A stretch of DNA of 64,000 bases. It comes from Lasioglossum baleicum (taxonomy: Eukaryota; Arthropoda; Insecta; Hymenoptera; Halictidae). Both the position numbers and the translations under genes were made by a program. Location of the stretch: contig NW_027469346.1 in NCBI RefSeq assembly GCF_051020765.1, positions 1 to 64,000 of the forward strand, given 5' to 3'. Positions 56,301 to 64,000 of this stretch are shown here, piece by piece. The notes beneath the pieces were generated by a model. The model searched no databases and was not told the origin of the DNA. It saw only the letters and a list, made by a program, of their open reading frames with translations. Position 1 is the first letter of the stretch, and each line of letters starts with the position of its first letter.

Positions 56301-58027
56301 CGTTATGCGTTATGCGTTATGCATTATGCGTTATGCGTTATGCGTTATGCGTTGTGCGTTGTGCGTTGTGCGTTGTGCGTTGTTCGTTGTGCGTTGTGCG
56401 TTGTGCGTTATGCGTTATGCGTTATGCGTTATGCGTTATGCGTTATACGTTATGCGTTATGCGTTATGCGTTATGCGTTATGGGTGATGCGTTATGCGTT
56501 ATGCGTTATGCATTATGCGATATGCGCTACGTGTTATGCGTTATGGGCTATGCGTTATGCGTTATGCGTTATGCGTTATGACTTTTGCATTATGCGTTAT
56601 GCGTTATGCGTTATGCGTTATGCGTTATGCGTTATGCGTTGTGCGTTGTGCGTTGTGCGTTGTGCGTTGTGCGTTGTGCGTTGTGCGTTGTGCGTTGTGC
56701 GTTGTGCGTTGTGCGTTGTGCGTTGTGCGTTGTGCGTTGTGCGTTGTGCGTTGTGCGTTGTGCGTTGTGCGTTGTGCGTTGTGCGTTGTGCGTTGTGCGT
56801 TGTGCGTTGTGCGTTGTGCGTTGTGCGTCCTGCGTTATGCGTTATGCGTTATGCGTTATGCGTTATGCGTTATGCGTTATGCGTTATGCGTTATGCGTTA
56901 TGCGTTATGCGTTATGCGTTATGCGTTATGCGTTATGCGTTATGCGTTATGCGTTATGCGTTATGCGTTATGCGTTATGCGTTATGCGTTATGCGTTATG
57001 CGTTATGCGTTATGCGTTATGCGTTATGCGTTATGCGTTATGCGTTATGCGTTATGCGTTATGCGTTATGCGTTATGCGTTATGCGTTATGCGTTATGCG
57101 TTATGCGTTATGCGTTATGCGTTATGCGTTATGCGTTATGCGTTATGCGTTATGCGTTATGCGTTATGCGTTATGCGTTATGCGTTATGCGTTATGCGTT
57201 ATGCGTTATGCGTTATGCGTTATGCGTTATGCGTTATGCGTTATGCGTTATGCATTATGCGTTATGCGTTATGCGTTATGCGTTGTGCGTTGTGCGTTGT
57301 GCGTTGTGCGTTGTTCGTTGTGCGTTGTGCGTTATGCGTTATGCGTTATGCGTTATGCGTTATGCGTTATGCGTTATGCGTTATGCGTTATGCGTTATGC
57401 GTTATGCGTTATGCGTTATGCGTTATGCGTTATGCGTTATGCGTTATGCGTTATGCGTTATGCGTTATGCGTTATGCGTTATGCGTTATGCGTTATGCGT
57501 TATGCGTTATGCGTTATGCGTTATGCGTTATGCGTTATGCGTTATGCGTTATGCGTTATGCGTTATGCGTTATGCGTTATGCGTTATGCGTTATGCGTTA
57601 TGCGTTATGCGTTATGCGTTATGCGTTATGCGTTATGCGTTATGCGTTATGCGTTATGCGTTATGCGTTATGCGTTATCCGTTATGCGTTATGCGTCATG
57701 CGTTGTGCGTTATGCGTTATGCGTTATGCGTTATGCGTTATGCGTAATGCGTTATGCGTTATGCGTTATGCGTTATGCGTTATGCGTTATGCGTTATGCG
57801 TTATGCGTTATGCGCTATGCGTTATGCGTTATGCGTTATGCGTTATGCGTTATGCGTTATGCGTTATGCGGTATGCGTTATGACTTTTGCGTTATGCGTT
57901 ATGCGTTGTGCGTTATACGTTGTGCGTTGTGCGTTGTGCGTTGTGCGTTGTGCGTTGTGCGTTGTGCGTTGTGCGTTGTGCGTTGTGCGTTGTGCGTTGT
58001 GCGTTATGCGTTATGCGTTATGCGTTA
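53303..58027 (+). repeat. HOR family H, irregular units (1,078, 287, 469, 1,344, 1,547 bp)
   Basis: Five units are delimited by 70-bp H cassettes starting at 53,303, 54,381, 54,668, 55,137 and 56,481. Recurrent internal order: TGACTTT-TGCATTA, long G block, TGCGTCC, long A block, TCCGTTA, TGCGTCA, TGCGTAA, TGCGCTA, TGCGGTA, TGACTTT-TGCGTTA, TACGTTG, G block, TGCGTCG pair, TGCATTA, TTCGTTG, TACGTTA. Units starting at 54,381 and 54,668 lack the G blocks and the TGACTTT-TGCATTA after the cassette, so they look like deletion products. All lengths are multiples of 7. Confidence 0.78.
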
Positions 58028-59301
58028 TGGGTGATGCGTTATGCGTTATGCGTTATGCATTATGCGATATGCGCTACGTGTTATGCGTTATGGGCTATGC
58101 GTTATGCGTTATGCGTTATGCGTTATGACTTTTGCATTATGCGTTATGCGTTATGCGTTATGCGTTATGCGTTATGCGTTGTGCGTTGTGCGTTGTGCGT
58201 TGTGCGTTGTGCGTTGTGCGTTGTGCGTTGTGCGTTGTGCGTTGTGCGTTGTGCGTTGTGCGTTGTGCGTTGTGCGTTGTGCGTTGTGCGTTGTGCGTTG
58301 TGCGTTGTGCGTTGTGCGTTGTGCGTTGTGCGTTGTGCGTTGTGCGTTGTGCGTTGTGCGTTGTGCGTCCTGCGTTATGCGTTATGCGTTATGCGTTATG
58401 CGTTATGCGTTATGCGTTATGCGTTATGCGTTATGCGTTATGCGTTATGCGTTATGCGTTATGCGTTATGCGTTATGCGTTATGCGTTATGCGTTATGCG
58501 TTATGCGTTATGCGTTATGCGTTATGCGTTATGCGTTATGCGTTATGCGTTATGCGTTATGCGTTATGCGTTATGCGTTATGCGTTATGCGTTATGCGTT
58601 ATGCGTTATGCGTTATGCGTTATGCGTTATGCGTTATGCGTTATGCGTTATGCGTTATGCGTTATGCGTTATCCGTTATGCGTTATGCGTCATGCGTTGT
58701 GCGTTATGCGTTATGCGTTATGCGTTATGCGTTATGCGTAATGCGTTATGCGTTATGCGTTATGCGTTATGCGTTATGCGTTATGCGTTATGCGTTATGC
58801 GTTATGCGTTATGCGCTATGCGTTATGCGTTATGCGTTATGCGTTATGCGTTATGCGTTATGCGGTATGCGTTATGACTTTTGCGTTATGCGTTATGCGT
58901 TGTGCGTTATACGTTGTGCGTTGTGCGTTGTGCGTTGTGCGTTGTGCGTTGTGCGTTGTGCGTTGTGCGTTGTGCGTTGTGCGTTGTGCGTTATGCGTTA
59001 TGCGTTATGCGTTATGCGTTATGCGTTATGCGTAATGCGTTATGCGTTATGCGTCGTGCGTCGTGCGTTGTGCGTTGTGCGTTGTGCGTTGTGCGTTGTG
59101 CGATATGCGTTATGCGTTATACGTTATGCGTTATGCGTTATGCATTATGCGTTATGCGTTATGCGTTATGCGTTGTGCGTTGTGCGTTGTGCGTTGTGCG
59201 TTGTTCGTTGTGCGTTGTGCGTTGTGCGTTATGCGTTATGCGTTATGCGTTATGCGTTATGCGTTATACGTTATGCGTTATGCGTTATGCGTTATGCGTT
59301 A
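58028..59301 (+). repeat. HOR family H, regular unit H1 (1,274 bp, 182 heptamers)
   Basis: Full marker series: H cassette, TGACTTT-TGCATTA (about 58,126), 27 TGCGTTG (58,175-58,363), TGCGTCC, A block, TCCGTTA (58,672), TGCGTCA, TGCGTAA (about 58,735), TGCGCTA, TGCGGTA, TGACTTT-TGCGTTA (58,875), TACGTTG, G block, TGCGTAA (about 59,029), TGCGTCG pair, TGCGATA, TACGTTA, TGCATTA, TTCGTTG, TACGTTA. It has the same total length as H2. Confidence 0.85.
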
Positions 59302-60575
59302 TGGGTGATGCGTTATGCGTTATGCGTTATGCATTATGCGATATGCGCTACGTGTTATGCGTTATGGGCTATGCGTTATGCGTTATGCGTTATGCGTTAT
59401 GACTTTTGCATTATGCGTTATGCGTTATGCGTTATGCGTTATGCGTTATGCGTTATGCGTTGTGCGTTGTGCGTTGTGCGTTGTGCGTTGTGCGTTGTGC
59501 GTTGTGCGTTGTGCGTTGTGCGTTGTGCGTTGTGCGTTGTGCGTTGTGCGTTGTGCGTTGTGCGTTGTGCGTTGTGCGTTGTGCGTTGTGCGTTGTGCGT
59601 TGTGCGTTGTGCGTTGTGCGTTGTGCGTTGTGCGTTGTGCGTTGTGCGTTGTGCGTTGTGCGTCCTGCGTTATGCGTTATGCGTTATGCGTTATGCGTTA
59701 TGCGTTATGCGTTATGCGTTATGCGTTATGCGTTATGCGTTATGCGTTATGCGTTATGCGTTATGCGTTATGCGTTATGCGTTATGCGTTATGCGTTATG
59801 CGTTATGCGTTATGCGTTATGCGTTATGCGTTATGCGTTATGCGTTATGCGTTATGCGTTATGCGTTATGCGTTATGCGTTATGCGTTATGCGTTATGCG
59901 TTATGCGTTATGCGTAATGCGTTATGCGTTATGCGTTATGCGTTATGCGTTATCCGTTATGCGTTATGCGTCATGCGTTGTGCGTTATGCGTTATGCGTT
60001 ATGCGTTATGCGTTATGCGTAATGCGTTATGCGTTATGCGTTATGCGTTATGCGTTATGCGTTATGCGTTATGCGTTATGCGTTATGCGCTATGCGTTAT
60101 GCGTTATGCGTTATGCGTTATGCGTTATGCGTTATGCGGTATGCGTTATGACTTTTGCGTTATGCGTTATGCGTTGTGCGTTATACGTTGTGCGTTGTGC
60201 GTTGTGCGTTGTGCGTTGTGCGTTGTGCGTTGTGCGTTGTGCGTTGTGCGTTGTGCGTTGTGCGTTATGCGTTATGCGTTATGCGTTATGCGTTATGCGT
60301 TATGCGTTATGCGTTATGCGTTATGCGTCGTGCGTCGTGCGTTGTGCGTTGTGCGTTGTGCGTTGTGCGTTGTGCGATATGCGTTATGCGTTATACGTTA
60401 TGCGTTATGCGTTATGCATTATGCGTTATGCGTTATGCGTTATGCGTTGTGCGTTGTGCGTTGTGCGTTGTGCGTTGTTCGTTGTGCGTTGTGCGTTGTG
60501 CGTTATGCGTTATGCGTTATGCGTTATGCGTTATGCGTTATACGTTATGCGTTATGCGTTATGCGTTATGCGTTA
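59302..60575 (+). repeat. HOR family H, regular unit H2 (1,274 bp, 182 heptamers)
   Basis: This is a near copy of H1 at an offset of 1,274 bp. The G block is three units longer (29 pure TGCGTTG at 59,456-59,658), and the A block between TGCGTCC and TCCGTTA is two units shorter in net. A TGCGTAA lies inside that A block (about 59,909) and the H1 TGCGTAA near 59,029 has no counterpart. TCCGTTA is at 59,953 and TGACTTT-TGCGTTA at 60,149. Gains and losses cancel, so both cassette-to-cassette distances are 182 units. Confidence 0.85.
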
Positions 60576-63053
60576 TGGGTGATGCGTTATGCGTTATGCG
60601 TTATGCATTATGCGATATGCGCTACGTGTTATGCGTTATGGGCTATGCGTTATGCGTTATGCGTTATGCGTTATGACTTTTGCATTATGCGTTATGCGTT
60701 ATGCGTTATGCGTTATGCGTTATGCGTTATGCGTTGTGCGTTGTGCGTTGTGCGTTGTGCGTTGTGCGTTGTGCGTTGTGCGTTGTGCGTTGTGCGTTGT
60801 GCGTTGTGCGTTGTGCGTTGTGCGTTGTGCGTTGTGCGTTGTGCGTTGTGCGTTGTGCGTTGTGCGTTGTGCGTTGTGCGTTGTGCGTTGTGCGTTGTGC
60901 GATATGCGTTATGCGTTATGCGTTATGCGTTATGCGTTATGCGTTATGCGTTATGCGTTATGCGTTATGCGTTATGCGTTATGCGTTATGCGTTATGCGT
61001 TATGCGTTATGCGTTATGCGTTATGCGTTATGCGTTATGCGTTATGCGTTATGCGTTATGCGTTATGCGTTATGCGTTATGCGTTATGCGTTATGCGTTA
61101 TGCGTTATGCGTTATGCGTTATGCGTTATGCGTTATGCGTTATGCGTTATGCGTTATGCGTTATGCGTTATGCGTTATGCGTTATGCGTTATGCGTTATG
61201 CGTTATGCGTTATGCGTTATGCGTTATGCGTTATGCGTTATGCGTTATGCGTTATGCGTTATGCGTTATGCGTTATGCGTTATGACTTTTGCATTATGCG
61301 TTATGCGTTAAGCGTTATGCGTTATGCGTTATGCGTTATGCGTTGTGCGTTATGCGTTATGCGTTGTGCGTTGTGCGTTGTGCGTTATGCGTTATGCGTT
61401 ATGCGTTATGCGTTATGCGTTATGCGTTATGCGTTATGCGTTATGTGTTATGCGTTATGCGTTATGCGTTATGCGTTATGCGTTATGCGTTATGCGTTAT
61501 GCGTTATGCGTTATGCGTTATGCGTTATGCGTTATGCGATATGCGCTACGTGTTATGGGTTATGGGCTATGCGTTATGCGTTATGCGTTATGACTTTTGC
61601 ATTATGCGTTATGCGTTAAGCGTTATGCGTTATGCGTTATGCGTTATGCGTTATGCGTTATGCGTTATGCGTTATGCGTTATGCGTTATGCGTTATGCGT
61701 TATGCGTTCTGCGTTATGCGTTATGCGTTATGCGTTATGCGTTATGCGTTATGCGTTATGCGTTATGCGTTATGCGTTATGCGTTATGCGTTATGCGTTA
61801 TGCGTTATGCGTTATGCGTTATGCGTTATGCGTTATGCGTTATGCGTTATGCGTTATGCGTTATGCGTTATGCGTTATGCGTTATGCGTTATGCGTTATG
61901 CGTTATGCGTTATGCGTTATGCGTTATGCGTTATGCGTTATGCGTTATGCGTTATGCGTTATGCGTTATGCGTTATGCGTTATGCGTTATGCGTTATGCG
62001 TTATGCGTTATGCGTTATGCGTTATGCGTTATGCGTTATGCGTTATGCGTTATGCGTTATGCGTTATGCGTTATGCGTTATGCGTTATGCGTTATGCGCT
62101 ATGCGTTATGCGTTATGCGTTATGCGTTATGCGTTATGCGTTATGCGGTATGCGTTATGACTTTTGCGTTATGCGTTATGCGTTGTGCGTTATACGTTGT
62201 GCGTTGTGCGTTGTGCGTTGTGCGTTGTGCGTTGTGCGTTGTGCGTTGTGCGTTGTGCGTTGTGCGTTGTGCGTTGTGCGTTATGCGTTATGCGTTATGC
62301 GTTATGCGTTATGCGTTATGCGTTATGCGTCGTGCGTCGTGCGTCGTGCGTTGTGCGTTGTGCGTTGTGCGTTGTGCGTTATGCGTTATGCGTTATGCGT
62401 TATGCGTTATGCGTTATGCATTATGCGTTATGCGTTATGCGTTATGCGTTATGCGTTATGCGTCGTGCGTCGTGCGTTGTGCGTTGTGCGTTGTGCGTTG
62501 TGCGTTGTGCGTTATGCGTTATGCATTATGCGTTATGCGTTATGCGTTATGCGTTATGCGTTATGCGTTATGCGTTATGCGTTATGCGTTATGCGTTATG
62601 CGCTATGCGTTATGCGTTATGCGTTATGCGTTATGCGGTATGCGTTATGACTTTTGCGTTATGCGTTATGCGTTGTGCGTTATACGTTGTGCGTTGTGCG
62701 TTGTGCGTTGTGCGTTGTGCGTTGTGCGTTGTGCGTTGTGCGTTGTGCGTTGTGCGTTATGCGTTATGCGTTATGCGTTATGCGTTATGCGTTATGCGTT
62801 ATGCGTCGTGCGTCGTGCGTTGTGCGTTGTGCGTTGTGCGTTGTGCGTTGTGCGTTATGCGTTATGCGTTATGCGTTATGCGTTATGCGTTATGCATTAT
62901 GCGTTATGCGTTATGCGTTATGCGTTATGCGTTGTGCGTTGTGCGTTGTGCGTTGTGCGTTGTTCGTTGTGCGTTGTGCGTTGTGCGTTATGCGTTATGC
63001 GTTATGCGTTATGCGTTATACGTTATGCGTTATGCGTTATGCGTTATGCGTTA
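60576..63053 (+). repeat. HOR family H, long unit (2,478 bp, 354 heptamers)
   Basis: After the H cassette and TGACTTT-TGCATTA come 24 TGCGTTG (60,730-60,897), then TGCGATA where H1 and H2 have TGCGTCC, a 54-unit A run (60,905-61,282), TGACTTT-TGCATTA, AGCGTTA, TGTGTTA, a degraded H cassette (61,535-61,569), TGACTTT-TGCATTA, TGCGTTC (61,703), a 55-unit A run (61,710-62,094), and two copies of TGCGCTA, TGCGGTA, TGACTTT-TGCGTTA, TACGTTG, G block, TGCGTCG run (about 62,095-62,480 and 62,601-62,815). A run of three TGCGTCG lies near 62,328. Confidence 0.78.
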
Positions 63054-64000
63054 TGGGTGATGCGTTATGCGTTATGCGTTATGCATTATGCGATATGCGC
63101 TACGTGTTATGCGTTATGGGCTATGCGTTATGCGTTATGCGTTATGCGTTATGACTTTTGCATTATGCGTTATGCGTTATGCGTTATGCGTTATGCGTTG
63201 TGCGTTGTGCGTTGTGCGTTGTGCGTTGTGCGTTGTGCGTTGTGCGTTGTGCGTTGTGCGTTGTGCGTTGTGCGTTGTGCGTTGTGCGTTGTGCGTTGTG
63301 CGTTGTGCGTTGTGCGTTGTGCGTTGTGCGTTCTGCGTTATGCGTTATGCGTTATGCGTTATGCGTTATGCGTTATGCGTTATGCGTTATGCGTTATGCG
63401 TTATGCGTTATGCGTTATGCGTTATGCGTTATGCGTTATGCGTTATGCGTTATGCGTTATGCGTTATGCGTTATGCGTTATGCGTTATGCGTTATGCGTT
63501 ATGCGTTATGCGTTATGCGTTATGCGTTATGCGTTATGCGTTATGCGTTATGACTTTTGCATTATGCGTTATGCGTTAAGCGTTATGCGTTATGCGTTAT
63601 GCGTTATGCGTTATGCGTTATGCGTTATGCGTTATGCGTTATGCGTTATGCGTTATGCGTTCTGCGTTATGCGTTATGCGTTATGCGTTATGCGTTATGC
63701 GTTATGCGTTATGCGTTATGCGTTATGCGTTATGCGTTATGCGTTATGCGTTATGCGTTATGCGTCGTGCGTCGTGCGTTGTGCGTTGTGCGTTGTGCGT
63801 TGTGCGTTGTGCGTTATGCGTTATGCGTTATGCGTTATGCGTTATGCGTTATGCGTTATGCATTATGCGTTATGCGTTATGCGTTATGCGTTGTGCGTTG
63901 TGCGTTGTGCGTTGTGCGTTGTTCGTTGTGCGTTGTGCGTTGTGCGTTATGCGTTATGCGTTATGCGTTATGCGTTATGCGTTATACGATATGCGTTATG
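63054..64000 (+). repeat. HOR family H, last unit, cut by the window end
   Basis: It carries the H cassette (63,054-63,123), TGACTTT-TGCATTA, 19 TGCGTTG (63,194-63,326), TGCGTTC, a long A block, TGACTTT-TGCATTA (about 63,551), AGCGTTA, a second TGCGTTC (about 63,658), a TGCGTCG pair (about 63,764), G block, TGCATTA, TTCGTTG and, at the very end, TACGATA (63,985-63,991), which combines the TACGTTA and TGCGATA changes in one unit. The array clearly continues past base 64,000. Confidence 0.8.

Larger units (their letters stand above)
48751..63123 (+). repeat. Invariant 70-bp H cassette, 11 copies
   Basis: Ten heptamers in fixed order: TGGGTGA, three consensus, TGCATTA, TGCGATA, TGCGCTA, CGTGTTA, one consensus, TGGGCTA. 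Starts: 48,751, 50,209, 53,303, 54,381, 54,668, 55,137, 56,481, 58,028, 59,302, 60,576 and 63,054. I read all eleven as identical over 70 bp. A degraded twelfth copy at 61,535-61,569 keeps TGCGATA-TGCGCTA-CGTGTTA but has TGGGTTA instead of consensus before TGGGCTA and no upstream TGGGTGA. The cassette is absent from 1-48,750, although TGGGTGA alone occurs there (1,048, 2,021, 3,141, 4,989 and near 22,258, 25,865, 33,106, 34,913). Confidence 0.93.
1346..63571 (+). repeat. TGACTTT-TGCATTA dimer marker, dispersed
   Basis: This 14-bp pair of variant heptamers recurs from about 1,349 to about 63,551, several times in most HORs, always in register. TGACTTT differs from the consensus at three positions and is never seen without a following TGCATTA or TGCGTTA, so each occurrence descends from one founder. 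Three subtypes: TGACTTT-TGCATTA (commonest), TGACTTT-TGCGTTA (for example 9,570, 19,597, 23,260, 30,661, 36,396, 58,875, 60,149) and TGACTTC-TGCATTA (only 33,889-35,960). In families U and E it is often followed by TGCGTCA. The TGA closes one + frame at each site. Confidence 0.88.
1..64000 (+). repeat. Heptanucleotide satellite array TGCGTTA/TGCGTTG, entire window
   Basis: The sequence is made of 7-bp units from first to last base, about 9,140 copies, all in the same orientation; I found no inverted segment. The two main forms differ at the last base: TGCGTTA (3/7 G+C) and TGCGTTG (4/7 G+C). Minor units are mostly single substitutions: TGCATTA, TGTGTTA, TGCGCTG, TGCGATA, TGCGTCG, TGCGTCA, TGCGTTC, TGAGTTG, AGCGTTA, GGCGTTA, TTCGTTG, TACGTTA, TGCGGTA, TGCGTAA, CGCGTTA, plus TGACTTT, TGGGCTA, TGGGTGA and TACCTTA. 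The + strand is G+T rich (5/7 or 6/7). Each consensus unit carries one CpG. The + strand has no stop codon in consensus units; the - strand has TAA in every TGCGTTA unit. Both window ends lie inside the array, so its true length is unknown. Function is unknown; satellite or simple-repeat DNA is the only supported call. Confidence 0.99.

Noticed and set aside
1..64000. CRISPR array
   Set aside because: The repeats are contiguous 7-mers with no unique spacers, and no cas gene is present.
1..64000. Firm assignment to cyanobacteria (heptameric STRR families) or to a named eukaryotic satellite
   Set aside because: Both classes of heptamer repeat are known, but nothing here other than repeat length bears on taxonomy. 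A sequence search of AACGCAT/AACGCAC arrays would decide.
1..64000. Selection for stop codons in HOR markers (TGACTTT, TGAGTTG, AGCGTTA, GGCGTTA, TGGGTGA and TGCGTAA all create stops)
   Set aside because: Many single substitutions of this heptamer create a stop in one frame, and other equally common markers (TGCATTA, TGCGCTG, TGCGATA, TGCGTCG, TTCGTTG) do not. No bias can be claimed without a count.

Overview
The whole 64,000-base window is one tandem-repeat array. The unit is 7 bp, TGCGTTA (canonical rotation/complement AACGCAT), with a second abundant form TGCGTTG (AACGCAC). About 9,140 units lie head to tail, all in one orientation, and the array runs off both ends. I see no protein-coding gene, rRNA, tRNA, transposon, CRISPR array, promoter or terminator that I can support. 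Very long open frames exist on the + strand, but they follow from the repeat itself: neither major heptamer contains a stop, 7 is not a multiple of 3, and so all three frames read the same heptapeptide (MRYALCV or VRCALCV). I call none of them a gene.

The array is not monotonous. (1) TGCGTTA and TGCGTTG are segregated into blocks of a few to about 70 units. (2) Rare variant heptamers, mostly one substitution from consensus, act as markers and recur in fixed order and spacing, which shows higher-order repeats (HORs). Zones: 1-1,047 A/G blocks with a CGCGTTA octet; 1,048-6,330 HOR family U (about 1-1.8 kb); 6,331-7,645 a module reused later; 7,646-14,895 HOR family C (2,886, 2,592 and 1,772 bp); 14,896-33,577 giant HORs L1 (7,821 bp), M (3,593 bp, L with 4,158 bp missing) and L2 (7,268 bp); 33,578-36,310 a zone with a private marker, TGACTTC; 36,311-45,004 HOR family E (about 0.8 + 3.1 kb); 45,005-48,302 a mosaic of L-tail and E-like pieces; 48,303-50,740 HOR family F; 50,741-52,595 family G; 52,596-64,000 family H, defined by an invariant 70-bp cassette and including two consecutive units of exactly 1,274 bp.

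(3) At every anchor I tested the 7-base register is kept, except at 14 sites of two recurrent kinds: eight copies of an identical 50-bp cassette ending in a seven-T 8-mer, and six copies of a one-T insertion after TGCATTA. Each adds one base, so the register at the end (5 mod 7) equals that at the start.

Organism: the window has no taxonomic marker. A gene-free array of at least 64 kb with layered HORs looks most like a eukaryotic heterochromatic satellite. Heptameric short tandem repeats are also recognised in filamentous cyanobacteria (STRR families), so a bacterial source cannot be excluded. Assembly error in block lengths is possible in such sequence, although shared rare substitutions argue that the HORs are real.
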